Under the pieces are notes generated by a model. That model did not search any database. It had not been told where the DNA came from and saw only the letters and a list, made by a program, of their open reading frames with translations. A stretch of DNA of 64,000 nt from Hyphococcus luteus. Lineage in GTDB: Bacteria; Pseudomonadota; Alphaproteobacteria; Caulobacterales; Parvularculaceae. The position numbers and the translations under genes were made by a program. Positions 43,317-51,980 of this stretch are shown here, piece after piece (position 1 is the first letter of the stretch; each line of letters starts with the position of its first letter). The stretch covers positions 372,001-436,000 of the forward strand of contig NZ_PJCH01000001.1 of the NCBI RefSeq assembly GCF_002943565.1. Direction: 5' to 3'.

Positions 43317-43486
43317 GGAAGGAGCCGGACTATAGCCATGGCGGCCTCCCGCGCAAGGCCGAATCCGCGGAAATTGCGCCGGAATTTCAGCCCCTTTGGC
43401 CGTTAACCGAGCGGTTTGCAGGCGGCGGCCGCGCGGGCTAATGTGGCCCCGTTAAGATTGCGTTTACCACCCGAGGGGGGCTTGTC

Positions 43487-43759
43487 ATGGCGGCGTTTCG
43501 TATAATCGCATGGGTTCTGGTGGCGGTCGCCATCGCCTTGCTGGGCGCGGACGGCGTGTCGTCGCTCGAAGCGGGCGAGCCGGTGATGCGCTCGACGGGG
43601 ATGGTGCTTTCGCTCTTCGGGGTCGACGGCGCGGCGCTTGTGGAGAATTCGCCCGGCGGCGTCTCTCAGGCGATCGGCACGATCATGGGCCTGCCGCTCT
43701 GGGGCGTTATCGGCGTCATCGGCGTCGTCATGACTCTCATCTTCCGCCCGATGGAATAA
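43487..43759 (+). CDS. Small membrane protein of unknown function
   Basis: A 90-residue protein with two hydrophobic segments: residues 4-22 (FRIIAWVLVAVAIALLGADG) and about 64-86 (IMGLPLWGVIGVIGVVMTLI), joined by a hydrophilic loop. GAGGGGGG lies before the ATG. The stop runs straight into a bidirectional terminator shared with the convergent TerC gene. It looks like a conserved but unnamed alphaproteobacterial inner-membrane protein; no function is inferred. Confidence 0.75.
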   Translation: MAAFRIIAWVLVAVAIALLGADGVSSLEAGEPVMRSTGMVLSLFGVDGAALVENSPGGVSQAIGTIMGLPLWGVIGVIGVVMTLIFRPME

Positions 43760-43792
43760 AAAGGCCCGGCCGACAGCCGAGCCCCTCTTTTA
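43759..43792. terminator. Bidirectional terminator between the small membrane gene and terC-like gene
   Basis: GGCCCGGC and GCCGAGCC form an 8-bp stem with one mismatch around a CGACA loop. A-run on the left and a CTCTTTT run on the right allow use from both strands. It separates two convergent genes. Confidence 0.75.
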
Positions 43793-43800
43793 CAGTCAGC

Positions 43801-44595
43801 TCAAGCCGTCTGCCCGTGCTCTTTCGCGCGCAGCTTCTCAAGCTTGTTGCGATAGCGCGACTGCACGGTCGAAACGACGACCATCACGAAGATGACGAAG
43901 TAGAAACTCGCCTTCGACATGGCGACCACTTCGAAGCCGAACAGCATCATATGCGCCAGATGCCCGCCTTCGGAGATCAGAAGCACGCCGACGATGAAAA
44001 GAATGAAAAGGCCGATCACCTCGAACATGCGATTCTTCTTCAAAAACACCGAGACCTGATCGGCGAGCGCGATCATCATTAGACCCGAGATGATAATCGC
44101 CGCGGCGATGACCCAGACCACATGGGTGAGCGCGATCGCCGACAGAAGCGAGTCGAAGGAAAAAATGAGATTCATGAAGACAATGGTTGCGATCGCCACC
44201 GGCACGGATTTTTCATGGTCTTCATCGAGATTCTCCACATGCTCGACGGCGAGAAGATGCATGATCTCTTTCGTCGCCGTGTACATGATGAAGCCGCCGC
44301 CCGCGAGCGAAACCAGCGAATGGAAAGTGAAAGACGCCTCGAAAATCCCGTCTATGGTCGCGGCGAAAAGCGGCTTTGTCAGACTGTTGATAAGCCCGAG
44401 CACGACGACCATCAGGATGAGGCGCAAGATGATGGCGAGGATGATCCCGACCCAGCGCACATATTTCTGGCGCGCCGGCGTCACGCGCCCGGATTCAATC
44501 GAGATATAGAGAAGATTGTCGAAGCCCAGCACCGCCTGCAGCAGGATGAGCATCATCAGGGTGAAAAGATTTTCCAGCGACAACAGAGATTCCAT
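43801..44595 (-). CDS. TerC-family integral membrane protein
   Basis: A 264-residue inner-membrane protein with about seven hydrophobic segments. The family motifs are LLQAVLGFDNLLYIS near residue 20 and IVFMNLIFSFDSLLSAIALT near 140, each with the Asp in FDN/FDS thought to bind metal. TerC proteins are linked with tellurite resistance and with manganese export or metal loading of secreted proteins. No ter operon or riboswitch adjoins it, so the housekeeping metal role is more likely. It ends at a terminator shared with the convergent gene. Confidence 0.9.
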   Translation of the reverse strand: MESLLSLENLFTLMMLILLQAVLGFDNLLYISIESGRVTPARQKYVRWVGIILAIILRLILMVVVLGLINSLTKPLFAATIDGIFEASFTFHSLVSLAGGGFIMYTATKEIMHLLAVEHVENLDEDHEKSVPVAIATIVFMNLIFSFDSLLSAIALTHVVWVIAAAIIISGLMMIALADQVSVFLKKNRMFEVIGLFILFIVGVLLISEGGHLAHMMLFGFEVVAMSKASFYFVIFVMVVVSTVQSRYRNKLEKLRAKEHGQTA

Positions 44596-44720
44596 GGCGC
44601 GGCGCCCTCCATTTTACGTGCAGGGTAAAGGGCATGTTTCGGCGCGAACAATCAAGCGCTGGCGCGGCGCCTGGCGTATGCGGGCGAATTTCGTCATGCT
44701 TGAGGCAAGAGGAGTCATGC

Positions 44721-45578
44721 ATGATGAAAATCGCCCTCGCCCTCATCGCCGGTCTCCTGGTCCTTGGGCTGCTGACGGTCGCCTTGCGCACGCCGCGCGG
44801 CGACCGCAACTGGGAGAAGGGGCTGTCGCGGACCCCGGCCTTCGAAACCTTAAGCAAAGGCCGCTGGCGGCTGCATGATCTGCGCGCTTTCGAATTCGCT
44901 GCTGACGGCGAAGTGAAACAGGCCTGGCGCGATAAGATAATCGACGCAAACGACCTCGAAGCGATCTGGTTTTTCGTCGAGCCCTTTCCGTCCTATGAAG
45001 GCGCGGCGCACACTCTCGTCAGCTTTGTCTTCGGCGGCGAGACCGACGAGACGATCGCCATTTCAGTCGAGGCGCGCAAAGAAGAGGGCGAGGTCTATTC
45101 CGGCTTTAACGGCCTTTTTAACAAGTTCGAGCTGATCTATCTCTGGTCTACGGAAAAGGACGTTCTGACGCGCATCGCCGTCGGCCTTAATCACGAGATT
45201 TACGCCTACCGGCTCGGGGTCGAAACGCCGGCGGCGCGCGAGATTCTCAAGCATTTCATCGCGCGCACCAACGCCCTCGCGGGCAAGCCGCGCTTTTACA
45301 ACACGCTGACCTCGAACTGCACCAATGAGTTGGTGAAGGCCGTCAACAGCGCCCTGCCGGACACCCTGCCCTGGCATTACTCCCATGTGCTGACGGGTTA
45401 TTCAGCCGAGCGCCTTCATGCGCTGGGATTTCTCGGCGAAACGAAAGCGTCTTTCGAAGGCATGAAAACGCAGGCGGCGGCGGGCGGCGCCGTTCGCGCC
45501 GCCGCCGGCGCGCCGGCTGGTGCGTTTTCAGATCTCTGGCGTGAGAAGATCGGCGCCGAAAACCATCTCACGCCGTAA
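44721..45578 (+). CDS. DUF4105 (Lnb N-terminal periplasmic domain) protein
   Basis: A protein of about 285 residues from ATG 44721, seven bases after AAGAGGAG; the upstream open frame from 44634 is rejected. An N-terminal hydrophobic helix (MKIALALIAGLLVLGLLTVA) anchors or exports it. The DUF4105 signature follows: WFFVEPFPSYEGAAHTLVSF, VEARKEEGEVYSGFNGLFNK, IAVGLNHEIYAYRL and the NTLTSNCTNELVKAVN segment with its conserved cysteine. Such proteins have a permuted papain-like look and face the periplasm; their reaction is unknown. The C-terminal Ala/Gly-rich stretch (about 255-275) is probably disordered. Confidence 0.85.
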   Translation: MMKIALALIAGLLVLGLLTVALRTPRGDRNWEKGLSRTPAFETLSKGRWRLHDLRAFEFAADGEVKQAWRDKIIDANDLEAIWFFVEPFPSYEGAAHTLVSFVFGGETDETIAISVEARKEEGEVYSGFNGLFNKFELIYLWSTEKDVLTRIAVGLNHEIYAYRLGVETPAAREILKHFIARTNALAGKPRFYNTLTSNCTNELVKAVNSALPDTLPWHYSHVLTGYSAERLHALGFLGETKASFEGMKTQAAAGGAVRAAAGAPAGAFSDLWREKIGAENHLTP

Positions 45579-45738
45579 CCCACCGCGCCGAAACGTGCGC
45601 CCGGCGAGGCGAACCGAGATTGCTTAAAAGTCATGCGGCGAAATGATTTTCTTCTGCGGCGAACGGCGCGGCGGCGCTCTTCCCTTTTAAAAAATCCGAT
45701 CCTATCTCCCGCTCATAACAAGAAACGGAGAGAGACCC

Positions 45739-45828
45739 ATGACACGCCTGATTACAATCATCATGAGTTGCGCCGTCATCGCCGCGGCGGCCTATCCGGC
45801 GCTTTACGCTTACACGACCCTCGCGTAA
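45739..45828 (+). CDS. 29-residue hydrophobic small protein
   Basis: ATG at 45739 follows GGAGAGAG at an ideal distance. The product starts MTRLITIIMSCAVIAAAAY and ends ALYAYTTLA, so nearly the whole protein is one hydrophobic helix. It stands alone between the DUF4105 gene and a convergent VanZ gene. It resembles the single-helix membrane microproteins now recognised in many bacteria. No homolog is recognised and it may be missed by gene callers. Confidence 0.5.
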   Translation: MTRLITIIMSCAVIAAAAYPALYAYTTLA

Positions 45829-45919
45829 CCGCCGGCAAGTCTGCGGCCCCATAAGGCGCCGTCAGGACAGCAAACATGCCCCCACACTCCCCCAGCTGTC
45901 CGGCGGCGCCTTTACAGCG

Positions 45920-46333
45920 TCAACGCAGGCGAAAACGCCCTGTCAATCGGGAAAGAAGAAACGCGCCGCCGAGCCCGGCCGCAGCGCCGAGCGCGTTGCA
46001 CACGGCGTCGGCGATCTCCGGATCGCGCACGCCGCCGAGCCCCTGCAGCCCTTCAAGCAGAACGCCGTAAAGACAAAGCGCGGCCCATGCGCCCCAGCGC
46101 TGTGAAAACACCTTCACCTCAGCCCAGAATGCGAGCGCGCCCAGCGAAGCATAGGCGAGAAAATGCGCGACCTTGTCGGCGAGCGCATCGTCGCCGAAGA
46201 GCGCGCTTGAAATCCATCGCGTCACGACGAAACCAGGCTCGGTATTGTCCGGATCGGGCGTCAGCGTCAAAAACGTGACAAGGGCGAACAAAAGAAAAAA
46301 CAACGCCCGCGCCGCCATCAGGGAAAGACGCAT
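45920..46333 (-). CDS. VanZ-like membrane protein
   Basis: A 137-residue protein with four hydrophobic segments: residues 6-26, 50-70 (ADKVAHFLAYASLGALAFW), 80-96 and 108-128. The motif DKVAHFLAYASLG with a later LEGLQGL is characteristic of the VanZ fold. Its ATG overlaps the galE stop (ATGA), so they are co-translated. VanZ proteins outside vancomycin clusters have unclear functions, often linked with envelope or phospholipid handling. Confidence 0.85.
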   Translation of the reverse strand: MRLSLMAARALFFLLFALVTFLTLTPDPDNTEPGFVVTRWISSALFGDDALADKVAHFLAYASLGALAFWAEVKVFSQRWGAWAALCLYGVLLEGLQGLGGVRDPEIADAVCNALGAAAGLGGAFLLSRLTGRFRLR

Positions 46334-47325
46334 CAATTCGTCCCTTCGCGCGCGGCGAGGCGACGCTCCCAGTCGATCGCCGTTTCGACAATGAAATCGA
46401 TATCGTCATAGCGCGGGCGCCAGTCGAGCACCGTGCGGATCGCCGCATTGTCGGCGATCAATTGCGGCGGATCGCCGGCGCGGCGAGGCCCGACTTCATA
46501 ATCCATCTCAGCGCCGGTGACGCGCCGGAATGCGTCCACCACTTCGTAGACGGAATAACCGCGGCCATAGCCGCAATTCAGCGTAATCGACCCGCCGGCC
46601 CCGCGCAGGCGCTCGAGCGCTTCCAAATGCGCCTGGGCGAGATCGCTCACATGGACGTAATCGCGGATAGCGCTGCCGTCCGGCGTCGGGTAATCGCCGC
46701 CATGGATCTGCAGCTTTTCCTGGCGAAGTCCCAGCGCGATCTGCGCGGCGGCCTTGATGAGGTGCGTCGGCTTGCCGATTTCTCCGGCGCGCCCGCGCGG
46801 ATCGGCGCCCGCCACGTTGAAATAACGCAAGGTGACGTAAGAAATATCATGCGCGGCGGCGGCGTCCTGCAGGACGCGCTCGCTCATCGCCATGGAGGCG
46901 CCGTAAGGCGTGATGGAGTGGATGGGCGCGGTTTCCGAAACCGGCGTGCGCGCCGGCGTGCCGTAGACGGCGGCGGTCGATGAAAAGATGAAACGCTTGA
47001 CGCCCGCATCGACGCAGGCGCGCAAGAGCGTGATCGTGTTCGCTGTGTTGTTGCGGTAATAATCGAGCGGATGGCGGATCGATTCCGGCACCAGGATCGA
47101 TCCGGCGAAATGAATCACTTCCGTGATATCGTGATCTGCGAAGACCTTGGCGAGCGCTTCGGCGTCGCCGACATCGGCTTCGACGAAAGGCGCGGCTTTC
47201 GGCGCAAGCCAGCGCGCGCCCGTCGACAGATTGTCGAGCGCGACAGCAGGCTCGCCGGCGTCTTCCAACGCCAGCAGCATATGGGCGCCGATATAGCCGG
47301 CGCCGCCGGTCACCAGAACGCTCAT
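46333..47325 (-). CDS. galE: UDP-glucose 4-epimerase-like protein with Met in place of the catalytic Lys
   Basis: A 330-residue extended short-chain dehydrogenase. The NAD loop is VTGGAGYIGAHM at residues 5-16. VIHFAGSILVPESI, SSTAAVYG, LRYFNVAGADP and RDYVHVSDLAQAH are all GalE landmarks. The catalytic YxxxK motif reads YGASM, so the lysine is replaced by methionine while the tyrosine remains. GalE interconverts UDP-glucose and UDP-galactose for surface polysaccharide. The substitution could slow or change the reaction, or mark a subgroup that I do not know. GGAG precedes the ATG and the gene overlaps the VanZ gene. Confidence 0.88.
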   Translation of the reverse strand: MSVLVTGGAGYIGAHMLLALEDAGEPAVALDNLSTGARWLAPKAAPFVEADVGDAEALAKVFADHDITEVIHFAGSILVPESIRHPLDYYRNNTANTITLLRACVDAGVKRFIFSSTAAVYGTPARTPVSETAPIHSITPYGASMAMSERVLQDAAAAHDISYVTLRYFNVAGADPRGRAGEIGKPTHLIKAAAQIALGLRQEKLQIHGGDYPTPDGSAIRDYVHVSDLAQAHLEALERLRGAGGSITLNCGYGRGYSVYEVVDAFRRVTGAEMDYEVGPRRAGDPPQLIADNAAIRTVLDWRPRYDDIDFIVETAIDWERRLAAREGTN

Positions 47326-47428
47326 GAGGCTCCGCCCTGTTTCACGCTCATAAAAACGTGATTCCTTGACACATTTTTATAGCCTTTTCAGCTAGCCAAG
47401 TGTACCGGCTGAGCCGGATTTGAGGTAC

Positions 47429-48181
47429 ATGGCGCGCATGATCCAGCGATTATTCAGGAAATCGGAGATGAAGGCCTCGGTCCCCAAGGGCAAGACCATT
47501 TACGCCATTGGCGACATTCACGGCCGTTCCGACATGCTCGATGAACTTCTCTGGCGCATTAAGGACGATGCGGGCTCTCTTTACGAGGCGAAACTGATCT
47601 TTCTCGGCGATTATGTGGATCGCGGGCCGGACAGCCGCGGCGTCATCGACCGACTGATCAGCCTCGGCCAGGATTACGAGGACGCGGTCTTCCTGAAAGG
47701 CAATCACGAAGCCCTGTTGCTCGATTTCCTCGCCGAACCGGAAGATTTGTCGCACTGGCTCGACTGGGGCGGCGCCGAAACGCTGGAAAGCTACGGGCTC
47801 GACACGGTCGGCAAAGAATATCGCGCGCTCGCCGAGGAATTTTTCGAAGCCGCGCCGCAATCCCATCTCGATTTTCTGAACGGGCTGGGGCTCACCCATA
47901 TCGAGGGCGATTATCTGTTCGTGCATGCGGGGCTTCGCCCCGCGACGCCGCTGGAAGAACAGACGGAAGAAGACCTCATCTGGATTCGCAAGCGGTTTCA
48001 CAACGCCGCGCCGAACTCGCGCCCCGACTATGTGGTTGTCCACGGCCATACGCCCACCGACAAGCCCGACGATGCGGGCTGGCGCATCGGCGTCGACACC
48101 GGCGCCTGTTATGGCGGGCTGTTGACCGCCGTCGCGCTGAAAGACAATACGCGGCGCTTTTTAAGCGTGAAAGACGATTAG
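47429..48181 (+). CDS. Calcineurin-like metallophosphoesterase (PP1-type protein phosphatase)
   Basis: A 250-residue enzyme with the full PPP motifs: IYAIGDIHGRSDMLDEL, FLGDYVDRGPDSRGV, FLKGNHEALLLDFL, FVHAGLRPATPLEEQ and VVHGHTPTDKP. It holds two metal ions and removes phosphate from Ser/Thr (family knowledge). The start is ATG 47429 or 47438; a TGAGGT lies just before. Its stop overlaps the stop region of the convergent methyltransferase gene by 4 bases. It could counteract the Ser/Thr kinase at 40-42 kb, but nothing in the sequence links them. Confidence 0.9.
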   Translation: MARMIQRLFRKSEMKASVPKGKTIYAIGDIHGRSDMLDELLWRIKDDAGSLYEAKLIFLGDYVDRGPDSRGVIDRLISLGQDYEDAVFLKGNHEALLLDFLAEPEDLSHWLDWGGAETLESYGLDTVGKEYRALAEEFFEAAPQSHLDFLNGLGLTHIEGDYLFVHAGLRPATPLEEQTEEDLIWIRKRFHNAAPNSRPDYVVVHGHTPTDKPDDAGWRIGVDTGACYGGLLTAVALKDNTRRFLSVKDD

Positions 48182-49533
48182 CCGTTCGCGGTTTTCGCCG
48201 CGTCCGGATTGTCAGCGATCAGGCGCGGTCCGCCCGCCGCGGAGAGGATTGCGCGCAGGGTCTGCGCCCCCGCCGGCCCGTCGCCGGCATTGATCGCCTT
48301 GCCGTATTCGCTGGAGAAATTCATCGAGGTGATGATATGCGGCGACGGCGTGACGAAAATGATCTGCGCGCCGAGCATCACCGCCTCGCGCCAGCGCTCC
48401 ATGATTTCGCGCTTGTAACGGGACGACGCGATCAGGAAATCGGGCTCGGCGGAGCGGCATTCGGTTTCGGAAATGATGCGCGGGCCTTTTTCGCCGAGGC
48501 GTTCTTTTTCCCGCGCCATCCCCGTATCCACCGCCGCGGTGACAGCGTTCGCCGCCGGTCCCGCCCAGCGCAGCAAGGCTTCGGTCTGGGGATCGGCGCC
48601 GAGAATATGGGCGCACTCGCCGCGCGACGCGATGTCTTCGAGGATGGTGATAAAATCGCGGCGCACTTCCGCCGCGCGCTGTTCGAAAGACTGGTAAGGC
48701 TGCAGCGCGCGCATGGCGAGGGCGTTTTCTTCGTCCCAGAGCCGCGCCAGACGCTCATACCACGGATCGAAATCATATTCGTCGAAGTCCGCATGGGTGA
48801 TGAAAAGCCGGATCGACCCGCCCTCTTTCGAGGTCAGCGCGCCCTTGAAGATTTTCAACCCCGCCTCGCGCACCAGCCATTCGAGAACCGACAGCGAGTA
48901 GACGCCGGAGACCCCGGCCTGCAGCGTTTCGACAGAGGTGCGCGTCAGCACCATAGGCGCATAAAGCGTTTCCAGCGCGAAAACGCCGTCATCGGTCAGA
49001 ACCGACTTCACCCGCGCCAGAAAGCCGCGCGGATCGTCGACATGTTCGAAAATCGAAACGGCGGTGACGATGTCGAACTTCTTGTCGCCGAACGCCGCGT
49101 CGAGATCTTTCGAAGGAAAAGCGGACCGTCCGGTCCAGGCCCAGTCGCCGATTTCATCCACATGCTCGCCGGGATCGACGCCGAAACGCTCCACCCAGCG
49201 CGGATAGAAAGACAGAAGCGTGCCGTCATTGCAGCCGATGTCGAGCGCCGCGCAATCGCGGCCCGAAATCATTTCCAGCGCCTCCGTCGCCACGGCGCGC
49301 AGATGATCGCGGGTCGAGGCGTGATGGCCGGAGCGGATATAGGAAACCTCGTCTTCCGGATGCGCCGATTGCAGAAGGCCGCAGGCGCGCGCGTCGCGCG
49401 AGGGATCGCAAAGAACGTAATCCGCCGACGCGTCAGCTTTACGCGAAAGACTCTTGCGCGGACCCAGCGGCATGGAAAAGGCCGGCGTCAGCGCTCTCGA
49501 TCCGCATGCGCGGCAGTGCGTAATTGTCTTCAC
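48178..49533 (-). CDS. SAM-dependent C-methyltransferase with N-terminal zinc-binding domain
   Basis: A 451-residue protein of three parts. Residues 1-60 form a Cys-containing metal-binding segment (CRACGSRALTPAF, with Cys again near 42 and 51). Residues about 85-210 hold the SAM fold (ALDIGCNDGTLLSFYPR, FDIVTAVSIFEHVDDPRGFL). The C-terminal domain (about 300-450) has ECAHILGADPQTEALLRWAG, the C-methyltransferase fold of TcaB9/CloU-like sugar enzymes. Such enzymes methylate NDP-sugars. With galE nearby, a role in surface-sugar modification is plausible. It starts at GTG. Confidence 0.85.
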   Translation of the reverse strand: MKTITHCRACGSRALTPAFSMPLGPRKSLSRKADASADYVLCDPSRDARACGLLQSAHPEDEVSYIRSGHHASTRDHLRAVATEALEMISGRDCAALDIGCNDGTLLSFYPRWVERFGVDPGEHVDEIGDWAWTGRSAFPSKDLDAAFGDKKFDIVTAVSIFEHVDDPRGFLARVKSVLTDDGVFALETLYAPMVLTRTSVETLQAGVSGVYSLSVLEWLVREAGLKIFKGALTSKEGGSIRLFITHADFDEYDFDPWYERLARLWDEENALAMRALQPYQSFEQRAAEVRRDFITILEDIASRGECAHILGADPQTEALLRWAGPAANAVTAAVDTGMAREKERLGEKGPRIISETECRSAEPDFLIASSRYKREIMERWREAVMLGAQIIFVTPSPHIITSMNFSSEYGKAINAGDGPAGAQTLRAILSAAGGPRLIADNPDAAKTANG

Positions 49534-49708
49534 GGGGCTGGCGCCTTTCGGAATACGGAGCTTGCGTTTCCCGAAACCTCGCAGGCCAGCGTCAACAAAT
49601 TGTAAAAGCTGCGAAAAAGTCTTTCAAAAGCGGGGGGTTAGACACACCCTGCTTACCGAACTTAACAAAGTCTTGCCAAGAGCCCCGCTCCGCGGGGGCC
49701 TCGGGCGT

Positions 49709-50098
49709 TTAAGACGCCGCGAGATAGATGAGCCACAGGCCGGTGACGAGCAGCGTCAGCACTGTCAAAACTGTGCCGACCGCGCGGCCTGCAGGCCATA
49801 GCCCAAGCCCCAACCCCAACAAATGCGCAACGCGCGCAAAGAAAAAGACGCCGCCGAGAATATGGATCGCTGTCGCCGACACGCCCAGAAGCGCCAGCAG
49901 GACGAGTCCGCCGATCGCCGCCGGCGCATATTCTATATAATTGCCCTGCGTGCGGATCGCCTTCACCATCTCGGGATTGTCGCCGTCGCCGAGATTGACC
50001 TTGTGTTTCATGCGGTTCATGCCGACCCGGGCGCTCAAGAAGATAAGAAGAAGGGCGTTGAGCCCGACCCAAAGGGCTGCGGCTTCCAGCGATGTCAC
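49709..50098 (-). CDS. MAPEG-family membrane protein
   Basis: A 129-residue four-helix membrane protein. MKHKVNLGDGDNPEMVKAIR followed by TQGNYIEYAPAAIGGLVLLA is the MAPEG signature, including the glutamate-tyrosine pair. Family members are glutathione transferases or peroxidases in membranes, but bacterial ones are mostly uncharacterised. It starts at GTG after GGAGAG. It lies downstream of the deacetylase gene on the same strand with a 27-base gap, so the two may be co-transcribed. Confidence 0.9.
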   Translation of the reverse strand: MTSLEAAALWVGLNALLLIFLSARVGMNRMKHKVNLGDGDNPEMVKAIRTQGNYIEYAPAAIGGLVLLALLGVSATAIHILGGVFFFARVAHLLGLGLGLWPAGRAVGTVLTVLTLLVTGLWLIYLAAS

Positions 50099-50125
50099 GG
50101 CGTCTCTCCTGTTTTTATTGTCTGA

Positions 50126-51283
50126 TCAGGCGCTCATGCGTTCGATGAGGCGGCGCATGAAGACGGTTCCCGCCCGTACTTGCTCGAGCGTGATGTATTC
50201 GTTGGGCTGGTGCGCCTGGTCGATGGAGCCCGGCCCGCAGATCACGACGGAAAAACCGCCTTCCTGAAACTGCCCCGCTTCCGCAGCATAGGAGACGACC
50301 TCGGTCGAATTGTGACCGGTGATCGCCTTGGCGAGATCGGCGGCGGGATTGTTCGCCTCCGGCGCCAGCGAGGGCGCATTGGTGATCTGGGTTATCTCGA
50401 TGCGGCAGCCCGGCGCCTTGGCGCGCATCTCCGCCTCGACGCCGCGGGCGAAATCGGTGAATTCGCCGATAATCTCCTCGCGATTGTCGCCGGGAATGAC
50501 GCGCATGTCCCAGTTAAACTCCGCCTCGCCGGCCATGATGTTCAATTGCGTGCCGCCGCGCACCACATTCACCGTCATGCTGGAATAAGGCGGATGAAAC
50601 GGGCAGTCCGGATCGGCTGCGGCGGCGTTGCGCTCGCACATATCGGTGATTTTCGAAATCAGCTTCGCCGCCGCCTCCACCGCGGAGACGCCGCGGTCGG
50701 TCTGGCTCGAATGGGTGGTGTAGCCGGTCACCTTCACCTTGAAGGAGGCGATGCCTTTATGGCCGTCGATCACCTTCATATTGGTGGGCTCACCGACAAT
50801 GACAGCCGAGGGCCTCGGCGCTTTTTCGGCGATTTCGGCGATCATCCGCGGCGCGCCGAAAAGACCGATCTCCTCGTCATAGGAGAGCGCGAAGATGATC
50901 GGACGCTTCAGCTGCGCTTTGCGCATTTCCGGAACCAGCGAAAGCCCGATGGCGGAAAAGCTCTTCATATCGGCGACGCCGCGCCCATAGAGCTTGCCGT
51001 CCTTTTCGACGACAGTCCACGGATCGCTCGCCCAGTCCTGACCTTCCACCGGCACCACGTCGGTGTGGCCGGAAAGCACCACCCCGCCTTCGACCTTCGG
51101 CCCGACGACGGCGTAGAGATTGGTTTTGGTCCCGTCATCACTCGGAACCCGGAAGGACTCGATCCCGTAATGATCGAGATAGGCCTCCACATCTTCGATG
51201 AGCGGCAGGTTCGACTTCGACGAGGTGGTGTCGAAGGAAACGAGGCGGGAGATCCAGGAGAGCTGTTCGGCAATGTCTGTCAT
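50126..51283 (-). CDS. argE: Acetylornithine deacetylase-like M20 peptidase
   Basis: A 385-residue zinc hydrolase of the M20 family. Metal ligands are in LSGHTDVVPV, GRGVADMKSF and LSYDEEIGLFG; the dimerisation domain begins near KGIASFKVKVTGYTTHSS. Gene ends with FMRRLIERMSA. Length and the GIESFRVPSDDGTKTNLYA start fit ArgE, which releases ornithine from N-acetylornithine for arginine synthesis. The ornithine decarboxylase at 56.5 kb would consume that product. ATG 51283 is used, since the upstream TTG adds only three residues. Confidence 0.88.
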   Translation of the reverse strand: MTDIAEQLSWISRLVSFDTTSSKSNLPLIEDVEAYLDHYGIESFRVPSDDGTKTNLYAVVGPKVEGGVVLSGHTDVVPVEGQDWASDPWTVVEKDGKLYGRGVADMKSFSAIGLSLVPEMRKAQLKRPIIFALSYDEEIGLFGAPRMIAEIAEKAPRPSAVIVGEPTNMKVIDGHKGIASFKVKVTGYTTHSSQTDRGVSAVEAAAKLISKITDMCERNAAAADPDCPFHPPYSSMTVNVVRGGTQLNIMAGEAEFNWDMRVIPGDNREEIIGEFTDFARGVEAEMRAKAPGCRIEITQITNAPSLAPEANNPAADLAKAITGHNSTEVVSYAAEAGQFQEGGFSVVICGPGSIDQAHQPNEYITLEQVRAGTVFMRRLIERMSA

Positions 51284-51405
51284 GGCCCGCAAATTGCGCG
51301 CAAAACAGCCCGGAACGCAAGCGTTCTGAACGCCTCGCTCTCGTCTTCAGTCCTGAATTTCAAGGAAAATTCGGGCTTTCAGCCTCGCCCGACGGAGGCG
51401 GCGTG

Positions 51406-51434
51406 GATGCCCCGGCGCGTATGGCCGGGGCATC
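51406..51434. terminator. GC-rich hairpin downstream of the histone-like gene
   Basis: GATGCCCCGGC and GCCGGGGCATC are exact 11-bp arms around a short loop. It lies just past the stop of the histone-like gene at 51453. No T run follows, so it may act as an mRNA end or stabiliser rather than a classical terminator. Confidence 0.55.
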
Positions 51435-51452
51435 AACAATACGCTTTACAGC

Positions 51453-51776
51453 TTAGGCCGCTTTCTTGCGGCGAACCGTTTTGCGCTTCGCAGTTTTTTT
51501 CGCGGTCGTTTTCTTGGCCGCTTTTTTCGCCGCCGGCTTTTTCTTCACCGTCAGCTTGGTCTTCCTGGCCGTTTTGCGCTTGGCGGGCGCCTTGCGCTTG
51601 GCTGTCGTCTTCTTGGCCGTCTTGCGCTTGGCGGTCGCTTTACGCTTGGCCGGCGCCTTCTTGGCCGTCTTGCGTTTGGCGGCGGTTTTCTTTTTCGCCG
51701 TCGTCTTGCGCTTGGCCGTTGCGGCCTTTCTCTTGGCCGTCGTTTTCTTGGCGGCTTTTTTCACTGCTTTTCTCAT
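51453..51776 (-). CDS. Histone H1-like Lys/Ala-rich DNA-binding protein
   Basis: A 107-residue protein from ATG 51776 made almost only of Lys, Ala, Thr and Arg. KKTAAKRK and AKRKTAKK-type units repeat throughout, as in eukaryotic H1 tails and bacterial AlgP or Hc1-like proteins. It should bind DNA nonspecifically and help compact the nucleoid. There is no globular domain. An AGGGGA lies about 8 bases before the ATG. It stands alone between hairpins on both sides, so it is a separate transcript. Its low complexity makes repeat-number variation between strains likely. Confidence 0.8.
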   Translation of the reverse strand: MRKAVKKAAKKTTAKRKAATAKRKTTAKKKTAAKRKTAKKAPAKRKATAKRKTAKKTTAKRKAPAKRKTARKTKLTVKKKPAAKKAAKKTTAKKTAKRKTVRRKKAA

Positions 51777-51922
51777 TGGAGCACATCCCCTGAAACACTG
51801 ACCATGTGTCAGCAAGAATCCCCATTATCTTGATGCGAGTAAACGAACAATAAAAAAAATGAAGAGTCTGCAACGGCTTCCGCAGCGCTGTTCCTCCTAC
51901 GGAAGGTCTTTCTCACGGACTC

Positions 51923-51956
51923 AAAACCCCCGCTTGAGACCAAGCGGGGGCGTTTG
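51923..51956 (-). terminator. Rho-independent terminator of the FKBP gene
   Basis: Read leftward, CCCCCGCTTG and CAAGCGGGGG form a 10-bp perfect stem with a four-base loop, followed by TTTT. It lies 25 bases past the FKBP stop. Confidence 0.85.
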
Positions 51957-51980
51957 GAAAGACCGATGGAAAGGACGTTG

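Noticed and set aside
50180-51793. Open frame of 537 codons on the plus strand
   Set aside because: It is a shadow of the ArgE-like and histone-like genes on the other strand; no family resemblance.
51406-51956. Possible CRISPR-like or tandem DNA repeats in the Lys-rich region
   Set aside because: The repeats are the codons of the histone-like protein; there are no spacers or cas genes.
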